From NCBI RefSeq assembly GCF_964063345.1, contig NZ_OZ061318.1, positions 5,704,001 through 5,768,000 of the forward strand: DNA of 64,000 nt, read 5' to 3'. A program made the position numbers and the translations under genes. The notes below the pieces were generated by a model that was not told where the DNA came from, did not search any database, and worked only from the letters and a program-made list of their open reading frames with translations. Below, in pieces: positions 34,124 through 42,818 of this stretch (the stretch's first letter is position 1; each line of letters starts with the position of its first letter). The stretch is from Pseudomonas lini. Lineage in GTDB: Bacteria > Pseudomonadota > Gammaproteobacteria > Pseudomonadales > Pseudomonadaceae.

Positions 34124-34492
34124 ATGCCCCATTGCCTCATCGATTGCCCCGTAACCCTGGCCCAGCGCGTCGGCGAGCAGACCCTGCTGGCCGCCGTGCA
34201 CGATGCCCTCGACGCCTTTGGCGTATTCAAACCGGGGGATATCAAGGTTCGACTCAACGGTTTTGTCCATTACCGCTGTGGTGCCACCCAGGATGATTTC
34301 GTCCATGTGGCCCTTTATCTGTTCGCCGGGCGCAGTGCCGAGCAGCAACGCAGCTTGGCTTCGGCGGTGTTGGCCGCATTGGTGGGCCTGCTGCCGGACG
34401 TCGAAGCCTTGTCCATGGATGTACGGGAAATGCCACGGGAGACGTTCGTCAATCGTAGTCAATACCTCGAAGAAGCCGGGCTGTCGGCCTGA
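34124..34492 (+). CDS. Tautomerase, 5-carboxymethyl-2-hydroxymuconate isomerase-like
   Basis: This 122-residue protein begins MPHCLID, placing the family's catalytic Pro1 right after the initiator Met. The rest (FVHVALYLFAGRSAEQQRSL) follows the CHMI/4-OT fold. Members tautomerise enol and keto forms of unsaturated or keto acids. Here it lies between the ABC transporter and the exo-polygalacturonase, so a role in keto-deoxy-aldarate or uronate chemistry is plausible; aromatic catabolism genes are absent. GGAGAAA precedes the ATG at 34124. Confidence 0.75.
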   Translation: MPHCLIDCPVTLAQRVGEQTLLAAVHDALDAFGVFKPGDIKVRLNGFVHYRCGATQDDFVHVALYLFAGRSAEQQRSLASAVLAALVGLLPDVEALSMDVREMPRETFVNRSQYLEEAGLSA

Positions 34493-34546
34493 CCTTCTGG
34501 GTTCAGGCCCCCTGGCGTGATGACTGGCAAAGACAAGGAAAACGAC

Positions 34547-36364
34547 ATGCCGTATCAACCTCCCGCTGTTGCTCTGCCCAAACACTTTCTGGCGCGGTCA
34601 CTGATCGCCGCCCTGGCCGTAAGTTGCAGTCTGTCATCGTGGGCGCTGCAAGCACCGTCGAAACTGCAAGTGCCGACCCTGGCCTTTGATGATCAGCAAA
34701 TCATTTTGGTCTGGGAGAAACCTGCCGATCACGCCGACATCAAGGACTACCGGGTCTATGCCAACGGCGTCCTGCTGGGCAGCAGCAACACCAACAATGA
34801 CCGGGTATCGCCAGCCAAGCCCTATATCGACCGCTTCTACGAGCAGGACACCGCGAGCTTCCACTACCGCATCGGCATTCACAGCTACACCGCCCAAGGT
34901 CTCAAACCCGACACCTCATACCGTTTCACCGTGCGTGCAGTGGGTGCCGATGGCAAGGAATCGGCTGACAGTCCGGCCCTAGTGCAACGTACGACGAAGG
35001 TTGCGCCGGTGTTCGACGTGAAGAAGTACGGCGCCAAGGGCGACGGTAGCAGCCTCGATACCCTGGCCATCCAGAATGCTATCGAGGCCTGTACCGTGGG
35101 CTGCAAAGTGTTGTTGCCCAAGGGCGTCTACAAAAGCGGGGCGCTTTATCTCAAAAGCAACATGACCTTGGAAATCGCCGAGGGCGCGACACTGCTGGGT
35201 TCCGAGCGCGCCGAAGACTATCCGCTGGAGGGTTACATTCAGTACCCGTATTCGAGCACGGTGCGCCCGGCCTCGCTGATCAACGCCTTGCCGCGTGATC
35301 CGCGTCAACACCAGTCGTTCGAAAATATCCGTATCGTTGGCAAGGGCACCCTTGACGGTAATGGCTGGAAGCGGCGCACCGATATCGTCGACGAGCGTGG
35401 TCAGCCATTACCGTTCTACCTGCCCAGCGATAACACGCGCTACCAGCAAGACGGCATTCTCGCCAAGGCTCAAGTCGAGCAAGCGGTGGCGCGTGGCATG
35501 AATGTCAAGGATGCCTACGGGCAGATGCGTTCTTCGCTGATCACCCTGCGCAATGTGAAAAACGTGTTCTACGGCGGTTTCACTGTGTTGAACCCGGCGT
35601 TCCACGGGATCATGAATCTGGAGACCGAAAACGTGGTGCTGGCCAATACCACGCACAAGACCTATGACGCCAACAACGGCGACGGCATCGAGTTCGCCAA
35701 CAGCAAAGGCGCGATGGTCTTCAACAACTTCTTCGACACCGGCGATGACTGCGTCAATTTCGCGGCTGGCACCGGTGCCGATGCGGCGCATCAAAAGCCG
35801 CAGGAGGATGCGTGGATCTTCAACAACTACTTTCGCAAAGGTCATGGCATGGTGGTTGCCGGTAGCCACACAGGTGCCTGGATTCAGAACATCCTGGCCG
35901 AGGACAACGTCTCTGACGGCACCGATGCCGGTTTGCGAATGAAGAGTACCAACTTCATGGGCGGCGGGGCACGAAACGTCACCTTCCGCGATTCGGCGAT
36001 TCGCAATACTGTCAAACAGGCTTTCATTTTTGCCCTCGACTACAACGATCCAAACGCCAAGCTGGATTACCAGCGCTCAACAGTCTCCGGTCAGTTCAGG
36101 GATATTCGAGTCAGCGATGTGAGCGTCGAGAATGCGCAAGGCAAGGCGATCGAGGTCAAGGGCGATAGCCAGAGCAACGCCTGGCATCAAGGCTTGGTGT
36201 TCGAACGCGTACGCTTCAGTGGCCCGGCCAAGGTGCAGATCGATGGGTTGAAGGATTCTCGCTTTGACAGTGTCGTATTCAGCGAAAATGCTGGTGCTAA
36301 TCCATGGCAGGTGACGGGAGGGGTGGGACTGAGTTTCAAGGATGTTCAACCATCACCCTTGTAG
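34547..36364 (+). CDS. GH28 exo-poly-alpha-galacturonosidase with N-terminal FnIII domain
   Basis: The 605-residue protein has an N-terminal signal sequence (hydrophobic 16-37), then a fibronectin type III domain (about residues 40-145), then a GH28 right-handed beta-helix. The GH28 catalytic motifs are in order: NGDGIEF near 380, DTGDDC near 398, GHGMVVAG near 432 and RMKS near 464. The FnIII plus GH28 layout is that of PehX-type exo-enzymes releasing digalacturonate. The product is probably periplasmic or secreted. AAGGA lies seven bases before the ATG. It ends the enolase-ABC operon. Confidence 0.9.
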   Translation: MPYQPPAVALPKHFLARSLIAALAVSCSLSSWALQAPSKLQVPTLAFDDQQIILVWEKPADHADIKDYRVYANGVLLGSSNTNNDRVSPAKPYIDRFYEQDTASFHYRIGIHSYTAQGLKPDTSYRFTVRAVGADGKESADSPALVQRTTKVAPVFDVKKYGAKGDGSSLDTLAIQNAIEACTVGCKVLLPKGVYKSGALYLKSNMTLEIAEGATLLGSERAEDYPLEGYIQYPYSSTVRPASLINALPRDPRQHQSFENIRIVGKGTLDGNGWKRRTDIVDERGQPLPFYLPSDNTRYQQDGILAKAQVEQAVARGMNVKDAYGQMRSSLITLRNVKNVFYGGFTVLNPAFHGIMNLETENVVLANTTHKTYDANNGDGIEFANSKGAMVFNNFFDTGDDCVNFAAGTGADAAHQKPQEDAWIFNNYFRKGHGMVVAGSHTGAWIQNILAEDNVSDGTDAGLRMKSTNFMGGGARNVTFRDSAIRNTVKQAFIFALDYNDPNAKLDYQRSTVSGQFRDIRVSDVSVENAQGKAIEVKGDSQSNAWHQGLVFERVRFSGPAKVQIDGLKDSRFDSVVFSENAGANPWQVTGGVGLSFKDVQPSPL

Positions 36365-36679
36365 GTCGTTGGTGATCGAGTCAGCCACCCACTGGTGAAC
36401 GGATGCGGCTTCTTTCTGCTTCGTGGGCGGCAGGGATTACCAGCGACCAATAATTGGCGGTCAAGTAGACGGGCTGATTGCAGCCTCGGAGTTGCGCCTT
36501 AGCGCCGCGGAAATCGACGAAATTCGGCCGTTCCTGCCGTCGGGCATGGGAAATGTCCCGGGGGCTGCCTGACACTATTGAGCAGAGATTGGTCTTTTCC
36601 TGCTTCGGCAAGAAAAGAAACCCCTTGGATTTCAATGGGTCGGACGCTAGATGCGAGACTAGTTTCCCGCTTCATACGC

Positions 36680-36706
36680 AAAAACGCCGCTCTGAGCGGC
36701 GTTTTT
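36680..36706. terminator. Bidirectional rho-independent terminator
   Basis: AAAAACGCCGCT pairs with AGCGGCGTTTTT around a three-base loop, with T-runs on both strands. It lies 315 bases after the GH28 stop and could end that operon. Confidence 0.85.
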
Positions 36707-36919
36707 GTTTGTGCGTAATTTGTTGGGCTTGTTGAAGGCAAGATCAAGATCGTTACTTTTGACCCGGATCTCCTGCTGCCTCTATGTCTTTATCGGTACT
36801 GCAGGGGTGCAGCGACAATTTAGCGCCCGAAAAATTGGCCGCTGGTCGAGAAGCAATACTTGATCCAGGGTGTGGGCTGAAGTGTGGGCTGGCAAATTTT
36901 TCCAAACCCCAGAAACGAC

Positions 36920-36943
36920 AAAGCCCTGAATAATCAGGGCTTT
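36920..36943 (-). terminator. Terminator of tRNA-Ser
   Basis: AAAGCCCTGA pairs with TCAGGGCTTT around a four-base loop just after the tRNA 3' end on the minus strand. Confidence 0.8.
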
Positions 36944-36956
36944 GTCGGTACAAATA

Positions 36957-37044
36957 TGGCGGAGGCGATGGGATTCGAACTCATGGACCTGTTACAGTCG
37001 ACGGTTTTCAAGACCGTTGCCTTAAACCACTCGGCCACACCTCC
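36957..37044 (-). tRNA. tRNA-Ser (anticodon UGA), CCA encoded
   Basis: Read on the minus strand, the seven-base acceptor stem GGAGGTG/CGCCTCC encloses a GCCGAGTGGTTTAAGGC D-arm, an anticodon arm with loop CTTGAAA (anticodon TGA), a long variable arm typical of serine tRNAs, and a T-arm containing GTTCGAATC. Discriminator G and CCA are encoded. The promoter would lie in 37045-37168, shared with the divergent yccA. Confidence 0.95.
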
Positions 37045-37168
37045 GTTTGCGTTGCGGGCGCCATAATACCTGAATGAAACACACTGTCAAACTCTCTGCA
37101 TAGCTTGTTACAGAGCGTCTGTTATGATCTTTGCGACTGAACGTTTCAAACCCAACAGGAGTGTCGCC

Positions 37169-37840
37169 ATGCGCGAACAGGATTACGCAGTTAATAACAG
37201 CGTGCAGGCTGAGCAGCTAGAGGTTAGCCGCGTCCTGCGCAACACTTACGGCTTACTCGCTCTCACCCTCGCATTCAGCGGCGTGATGGCGTTTGTCGCG
37301 CAGCAGATGCGTGTCGGCTACCCGAATATCTTCGTGGTGCTGATCGGCTTCTACGGCCTTTTCTTTCTTACCAACAAACTCCGTGACTCGGCGTGGGGCC
37401 TGGTGTCTGCGTTCGCGCTGACCGGTTTCATGGGTTTCCTGCTCGGCCCGATCCTCAACCGTTACCTGGGTATGCAGGGCGGCGCGGAAGTGGTCAGTTC
37501 GGCGTTCGCGATGACCGCGCTGGTGTTCGGCGGCCTGTCGGCTTACGTGCTGATTACCCGTAAGGACATGAGCTTCCTCGGCGGTTTCATCACGGCGGGC
37601 TTCTTCGTGCTGCTGGGCGCAACGCTGGCGAGCTTGTTCTTCCAGATCAGCGGTCTGCAACTGGCAATCAGCGCAGGTTTCGTGCTGTTCTCGTCGGTGT
37701 GCATTCTGTTCCAGACCAGCGCCATCATTCACGGTGGTGAGCGCAACTACATCATGGCGACCATCAGCCTGTATGTATCGATCTACAACCTGTTCGTCAG
37801 CTTGCTGCAGCTGTTTGGCATCATGAGCCGCGATGATTGA
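37169..37840 (+). CDS. yccA: Bax inhibitor-1/YccA family membrane protein
   Basis: The 223-residue protein has seven predicted membrane helices and a short hydrophilic N-terminus. The BI-1 family pattern is visible in the last helices (GGERNYIMATISLYVSIYNL). In bacteria YccA modulates the FtsH protease. The ATG at 37169 follows AGGAG by eight bases. A strong terminator follows, so it is monocistronic. Confidence 0.92.
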   Translation: MREQDYAVNNSVQAEQLEVSRVLRNTYGLLALTLAFSGVMAFVAQQMRVGYPNIFVVLIGFYGLFFLTNKLRDSAWGLVSAFALTGFMGFLLGPILNRYLGMQGGAEVVSSAFAMTALVFGGLSAYVLITRKDMSFLGGFITAGFFVLLGATLASLFFQISGLQLAISAGFVLFSSVCILFQTSAIIHGGERNYIMATISLYVSIYNLFVSLLQLFGIMSRDD

Positions 37841-37855
37841 TCGCCAGCCTTGAGT

Positions 37856-37881
37856 AAAAAACCCGCTTCGGCGGGTTTTTT
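37856..37881. terminator. Rho-independent terminator after yccA
   Basis: AAAAAACCCGC pairs with GCGGGTTTTTT around a TTCG tetraloop, 15 bases after the yccA stop, and also serves the convergent VOC gene. Confidence 0.92.
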
Positions 37882-37913
37882 ATTGTCTGGGGTTTGGCTC
37901 GGGACGCGGGGGT

Positions 37914-38306
37914 TCAATCGGGTTCGTGGCAACACACGCAGAGTTTGTTGCCGTCCGGGTCGCGCATGTAGGCGCCGAAGTAGTCGGGATGATAGTGCGC
38001 ACGCAAGCCGGGCGGACCTTCGCAGGATCCACCATGAGCTATGGCCAGTGCGTGACAGCGGCTGACGATCTCGCGACTCGGCGCAAGCAGGGCGATCATC
38101 TGCCCATTCCCTGGTGTAGCCGGCTGTTCGTCGAACGCAGAGCCAATGGCGAACAGCGGACGCGGCGCATCCTTGCTCATCCACGCAGCCCAGGGTTTGC
38201 CGGGATCGCAAAATTTCATCTGCAGCTGCAGTGCATCCATGATCGGTTGGTAGAACGCTAATGCACGATCGAAGTCAGTGATGCCGATAAAAACGTGAGA
38301 CAACAT
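37914..38306 (-). CDS. VOC family protein
   Basis: The 130-residue single-domain protein has the VOC pattern at both ends: MLSHVFIGITDFDRALAFYQ and YMRDPDGNKLCV. It is probably a metal-dependent lyase or isomerase, or a related binding protein; the substrate is unknown. AGGAG lies before the ATG. Confidence 0.85.
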   Translation of the reverse strand: MLSHVFIGITDFDRALAFYQPIMDALQLQMKFCDPGKPWAAWMSKDAPRPLFAIGSAFDEQPATPGNGQMIALLAPSREIVSRCHALAIAHGGSCEGPPGLRAHYHPDYFGAYMRDPDGNKLCVCCHEPD

Positions 38307-38414
38307 TCACCTGCTCCTTATTCGGCCGGCCGCCAGTAACATGACTTGAGTTTTCATGCCGCCAATCCTTCGCCGGAAAAAATCCAATCTACCCCTTTGC
38401 GAACAAAACAGCAC

Positions 38415-38852
38415 TCAAGCCATCGGCGGCAGTCGGCGCTTGACCGGGGTCTTCTTGACGATGGCGGTGTTGGTTTCGGCGTGGCTGTTAAGGCGATCGA
38501 GGAGGGTGTCCAGTTGCTCCATCGAGCGCACATGCAGGCGGGCGATGAAGCAGTCGTCGCCGGTGACTTTGTCGCATTCGGTGAATTCGGGTATGGCCTG
38601 AATCTGTCGCTCCACTTCCTGCAACTGGCCCGGCAACGGGCGGATGCGGACGATGGCCTGGAGCTGATAGCCGAAGCATTTGGGGTCGATCTCGACGGTA
38701 TAGCCCTTGAGTACGCCACGTTCTTCGAGGCGGCGCAGGCGCTCGGCGACGCTGGGCGAGGACAGGCCGCTGATCTGTGCCAGGGCCTTGAGCGAGCGGC
38801 GTGAGTCTTCCATCAACGCGCTGATCAGCACTTGGTCGATGTCGTCGGTCAT
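38415..38852 (-). CDS. Lrp/AsnC family transcriptional regulator
   Basis: This 145-residue protein has an N-terminal HTH (SLKALAQISGLSSPSVAERLRRLEE) and a C-terminal RAM/AsnC ligand domain. The ATG at 38852 follows AGGGG by eight bases. It is divergent from a DMT-family exporter gene 136 bases away, which it probably regulates in response to an amino acid. Confidence 0.9.
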   Translation of the reverse strand: MTDDIDQVLISALMEDSRRSLKALAQISGLSSPSVAERLRRLEERGVLKGYTVEIDPKCFGYQLQAIVRIRPLPGQLQEVERQIQAIPEFTECDKVTGDDCFIARLHVRSMEQLDTLLDRLNSHAETNTAIVKKTPVKRRLPPMA

Positions 38853-38987
38853 GGTGAAACCCCTGTTAGGCGATCGGCTGAATAAGCCTTGATAAAAAAG
38901 GCAGAAGCCGAGTTTAGCCTGATTTTTGCGCTGGAGAAGCCCCCCGGTGGATTGGCATACTTTGGGCTCAAACACAGGAGGTTGATG

Positions 38988-39881
38988 ATGGACAAAACAC
39001 TACGTCGCGGGTCATTCGAGATGACCGCCGCCATGCTGATTTCCGGGACCATTGGCTGGTTCGTGCTGGTGTCCGGGCAACCGGTGCTGGACGTGGTGTT
39101 CTGGCGCTGCGTGTTCGGTGCCGCCACCTTATTGCTGATCTGCGCGGCATTCGGCTTTCTGCGTCCTGGCATTTTGACGTCCACCACTTTCTTGCTGGCT
39201 GTACTGAGCGGTGTGGCGATTGTCGGCAACTGGGTGCTGTTATTCGCGTCCTACTCCCGCGCCTCGATTGCCATTGGCACGGCGGTTTATAACGTCCAGC
39301 CATTCATGCTGGTGGGGCTGGCCGCGCTGTTCCTGGGAGAGAAGATCACCCTGCAGAAACTGTTCTGGCTGGGCATTTCGTTTCTCGGGATGCTGGCGAT
39401 TGTCAGCGCACATGGTGAGCAGGGTGAGGGCGGCAACGATTACCTGATGGGGATTGGTCTGGCGCTGGGGGCTGCCTTTCTGTATGCGATTGCTGCGCTG
39501 ATCATCAAACGCCTGACTGGCACGCCACCGCATCTGATCGCGTTGATCCAGGTCTGCACCGGCGTGCTGTTGCTCGCGCCCTTTGCGCATTTTTCGGCGA
39601 TGCCGCAAACGCCCGATGCCTGGGCCAGTCTGGTGACCCTGGGCATCGTGCATACCGGTCTGATGTATGTGTTGCTCTACGGCGCAATTCAAAAGCTGCC
39701 GACAGCGCTGACCGGCGCGCTGTCGTTCATCTACCCGATTGCGGCGATTTTCGTTGACTGGTTCGCCTTCGGCCATCGCCTGGAGCCGCTGCAATGGATC
39801 GGTGTTGCCGCGATTCTTTTGGCCGCCGCCGGGATGCAACAGGGTTGGGGCCTGAAGCTTCGGCGGGTGGCTACACAATAA
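38988..39881 (+). CDS. DMT/EamA family exporter
   Basis: The 297-residue protein has ten membrane helices in two EamA repeats, with the LGE motif (ALFLGEKIT) at the end of the first. Members export amino acids or metabolites. AGGAGG lies before a double ATG (38985 and 38988); the second is used here. The divergent Lrp-type gene supports amino acid related cargo. Confidence 0.87.
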   Translation: MDKTLRRGSFEMTAAMLISGTIGWFVLVSGQPVLDVVFWRCVFGAATLLLICAAFGFLRPGILTSTTFLLAVLSGVAIVGNWVLLFASYSRASIAIGTAVYNVQPFMLVGLAALFLGEKITLQKLFWLGISFLGMLAIVSAHGEQGEGGNDYLMGIGLALGAAFLYAIAALIIKRLTGTPPHLIALIQVCTGVLLLAPFAHFSAMPQTPDAWASLVTLGIVHTGLMYVLLYGAIQKLPTALTGALSFIYPIAAIFVDWFAFGHRLEPLQWIGVAAILLAAAGMQQGWGLKLRRVATQ

Positions 39882-39889
39882 ACAGCCTC

Positions 39890-40930
39890 TCAGATGTTCC
39901 AGCGCGGTGCGGTCTTCGCCAGGCGCTGGCGCATCTCGCTGATGTTCACGGTCAATTGCCGTGTCAGCAATCGATAGCCATCCAGCGGACTGTAGACCGG
40001 AGCATCGAGCGTTGAGTCCGATGGCAATTCGGCTGGCCGGCTGAGCCGTTGCGAAGCGCCCGATTTCAATGCTCGAGCCATACCGATCAGTTGCACCCGG
40101 ATCTGTCGGTGTTCGGCTTTCAATGCCGATTGCAGATGGGCCATTGCCTCGGAGTCATCGGCATTCGGCCGGCTATTGCCGAGGATTTCCAGAATGCTGA
40201 CGCACATCCGCAGATTGCGCTGAATTGCATCGAGTTCGGTCATGGAAACCCGCACTTCCTTGGACACCGAGGGCATCAATGAGCGCAGTTGTATCATCAC
40301 CGTGTTCAAGCGATTCATCAGTTTCAGGTGATCGTCAGCGGTGACGGACTCACCCTTGATGATGCGGCCGTAGATTGCCGCGCAGTCGCGCAACGCATCG
40401 GCCAGGTTGTAGCGCCAGGAGTACACCGCATAGAGCGGCAAGGCGAAGGAAAAGGCCAGTGCCAAGGCGATGCCAATCAGAATATCCACCCCTCGCCACA
40501 GGCCATCGGTGACCGGGTTGTCACCGTGCCCTGCGACGATAAATACGGTGATTGCCGACAGCAGCGCCGTGTAACCGCCCTTGCCGATGGCGTGGTACGA
40601 GAAGAATCCGCACACCACCGACATTGCGAAATAGGTCAGCCACGGCATCCCGAGCCAGGCCTGTTGCGCTACCAGCAACAAGCCGACTCCGGCGCCGATC
40701 AAGGTGCCGATGGCCCGCTCGGCGGCTTTCTTGCCGATATTACCGTGGTGTTGCAAACCACCGATCACCACCAGCATGGTCACCGACGCCCATTCACCAT
40801 GGGGCAGGTTGATACCGGTGGTCAGCAGGATCGTCGCCAGCAACCCCAACGAAACCCGCACCGCATGGATCAGTTTGGCGTGGCGGTAGCGCCGGTACGG
40901 GTCCAGCAACGGACGCAGTATCCGGCGCAA
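39890..40930 (-). CDS. FUSC-family inner-membrane protein (aromatic acid exporter-like)
   Basis: This protein of at least 346 residues has about six N-terminal helices, then a long cytoplasmic helical region, as in FUSC/AaeB-like exporters. The first standard start in frame is a TTG at 40930, with no good binding site. The frame remains open upstream, and a GAGGA lies eight bases before a CTG at 40964-40966 that would add LSIIRGLRLPPL, so a non-standard start is possible. It follows the gapN-like gene on the same strand by 47 bases at most. Confidence 0.8.
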   Translation of the reverse strand: MRRILRPLLDPYRRYRHAKLIHAVRVSLGLLATILLTTGINLPHGEWASVTMLVVIGGLQHHGNIGKKAAERAIGTLIGAGVGLLLVAQQAWLGMPWLTYFAMSVVCGFFSYHAIGKGGYTALLSAITVFIVAGHGDNPVTDGLWRGVDILIGIALALAFSFALPLYAVYSWRYNLADALRDCAAIYGRIIKGESVTADDHLKLMNRLNTVMIQLRSLMPSVSKEVRVSMTELDAIQRNLRMCVSILEILGNSRPNADDSEAMAHLQSALKAEHRQIRVQLIGMARALKSGASQRLSRPAELPSDSTLDAPVYSPLDGYRLLTRQLTVNISEMRQRLAKTAPRWNI

Positions 40931-40977
40931 CAGCGGTGGCAGTCGAAGGCCTCTGATGATGCTCAGGCTCGGTGTCC

Positions 40978-42603
40978 TCAGAAGATGTAGTCGGTGGTCA
41001 GGAAGCTCGAGTTTCGTCCGCTGATGATCTCGCTGAGAAGCTCTTTGCTGCTCTCCTGGAACTTGGTCGCCACCAGGGTCCGAATCGAAAACACTCGCAA
41101 AGCATCATGTACCGACAGCGTGCCTTCGGCGGAGTTCTTGCGGCCGTTGAACGGATAGGTGTCCGGGCCGCGCTGGCACTGGGCGTTGAGGTTGATCCGG
41201 CCGACCTGGTTGGCGAAGGTGTCCACCAGTCTGCCGACCGCCACCGGGTTGGTGCCGAAGATGCTCAGTTGCTGGCCGAAGTCGGATTCCAGGACGTAAT
41301 CGATCACGGTGTCCAGATGACGGTAAGGCACGATCGGCACGACCGGGCCGAACTGTTCTTCCTGGTAGACGCGCATTTGCGGGGTCACCGGGTACAACAC
41401 GGCCGGGTAGAAGAACGATGCGCGGGACTCACCGCCATTAGGATTGACCACGGCTGCACCTTTGCTGACCGCGTCTGCCACCAGCGTGTGCAGATAGTCG
41501 ACCTTGCCTGACTCCGGCAATGGCGTCAGGGCCACGCCACTGTCCCACGGCATGCCGGGTTTGAGGCTGGCGAGTTTGGCGTTGAATTTCTCGATGAACG
41601 CCTCGACCACCTCTTCATGGACGAAGAGGATTTTCAGCGCGGTGCAGCGCTGGCCGTTGAACGACAGGGAACCGGTGACGGCTTCGTTCACAGCATTGTC
41701 CAGATCGACCTCCGGCAAAACAATGCCTGGGTTCTTCGCATCCAGGCCCAGCGCCGCGCGCAAGCGGTGAGGCCTTGGGTGGAGTTTTTTCAGGTCGCTG
41801 GCGGCCTTGTTGGTGCCGATGAACGCAAAGATATCGATCTTGCCGCTGGCCATCAGCGCGCTGACGGTCTCGCGGCCGCTGCCGTAAATGACGTTGATCA
41901 CCCCGGCCGGGAAGCTGTCGCGGAACGCTTCGAGCAGCGGGCGAATCAACAGCACGCCAAGCTTGGCCGGTTTGAACACCACAGTGTTGCCCATGATCAG
42001 CGCCGGAATCAGCGTGGTGAAGGTTTCGTTCAGCGGGTAGTTGTAAGGCCCCATGCACAACGCCACGCCCAACGGAACGCGGCGGATCTGGCCGAGGGTG
42101 TCCTGTTCCAGTTCGAAGCGGCTGGAGCGGCGGTCGAGTTCCTTGAGGGCGTTGATGGTGTCGACGATGTAGTCGCAGGTGCGATCGAACTCTTTCTCCG
42201 AGTCCTTGAGGTTTTTGCCGATCTCCCACATCAGCAACTTGACCACCGCCTCGCGCTGTTCGCGCATGCGAGTCAGGAAGGTCTCGACGTGCTGGATACG
42301 CTCGGCCACGCGCATGGTCGGCCACAGGCCCTGGCCCCGATCATAGGCGCGGACGGCGGCGTCGAGCGCGGTCAGTGCGGTCTCGGCATCGAGCAGCGGC
42401 GTGCTGCCGAGGATCACTTGTTCGTCGCCATTCGCGCCGCTCAGGTACACCGGGCTGCGGACTTGGGCGAGGGGCCCGGACCAGGTTTTCAGTTCACCGT
42501 CGACCAGGTATTCGCGCTGTTCGGTCTGGCCGTTGAGGCGGTACTTTTCCGGGACGTTGTCGGCGGTGGGAAACAGGTTGCCAAGGATTTGTGCTGTGGT
42601 CAT
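40978..42603 (-). CDS. gapN: NADP-dependent glyceraldehyde-3-phosphate dehydrogenase (GapN-type ALDH)
   Basis: The 541-residue aldehyde dehydrogenase has the catalytic Asn in GPYNYPLNE, Lys in VVFKPAKLG and Cys in FNGQRCTALKI, matching the GapN branch (non-phosphorylating GAPDH). That branch converts glyceraldehyde-3-phosphate to 3-phosphoglycerate with NADP+. It lies upstream of the FUSC gene on the same strand. The 215 bases to the divergent DyP gene hold both promoters and no other gene. Confidence 0.8.
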   Translation of the reverse strand: MTTAQILGNLFPTADNVPEKYRLNGQTEQREYLVDGELKTWSGPLAQVRSPVYLSGANGDEQVILGSTPLLDAETALTALDAAVRAYDRGQGLWPTMRVAERIQHVETFLTRMREQREAVVKLLMWEIGKNLKDSEKEFDRTCDYIVDTINALKELDRRSSRFELEQDTLGQIRRVPLGVALCMGPYNYPLNETFTTLIPALIMGNTVVFKPAKLGVLLIRPLLEAFRDSFPAGVINVIYGSGRETVSALMASGKIDIFAFIGTNKAASDLKKLHPRPHRLRAALGLDAKNPGIVLPEVDLDNAVNEAVTGSLSFNGQRCTALKILFVHEEVVEAFIEKFNAKLASLKPGMPWDSGVALTPLPESGKVDYLHTLVADAVSKGAAVVNPNGGESRASFFYPAVLYPVTPQMRVYQEEQFGPVVPIVPYRHLDTVIDYVLESDFGQQLSIFGTNPVAVGRLVDTFANQVGRINLNAQCQRGPDTYPFNGRKNSAEGTLSVHDALRVFSIRTLVATKFQESSKELLSEIISGRNSSFLTTDYIF

Positions 42604-42818
42604 GTCGCTACCCCGTCTGGATTCAGTAATGCGCTGATGAATCGTTTTAGCAGACCTCGGACTCGCTTGTCATGGCTCATCTTATGATTTTTTGGCTTGG
42701 CGTTGTGGATCGGGAATCTGCGGCTCATCCCGGTCATGAAAGCTGCGATCTTTTGCCCTGAAAACACACAAGTAACGATCCCCCGGTTAAACTTCACGCT
42801 CTTTCTGAAGGAGTTCAT

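Larger units (their letters stand above)
36365..36956. other. Intergenic region between pehX-like gene and tRNA-Ser
   Basis: No protein gene is supported here. Short open frames exist on both strands but lack binding sites and known motifs. The region holds a strong hairpin (36680-36706) and the terminator of the tRNA (36920-36943). Being next to a tRNA gene, it may be the scar of an integrated element, but I see no integrase and no repeated tRNA end. Confidence 0.5.

Noticed and set aside
36381..36635. 84-codon minus-strand frame near tRNA-Ser
   Set aside because: No ribosome binding site or recognisable motif; only composition.
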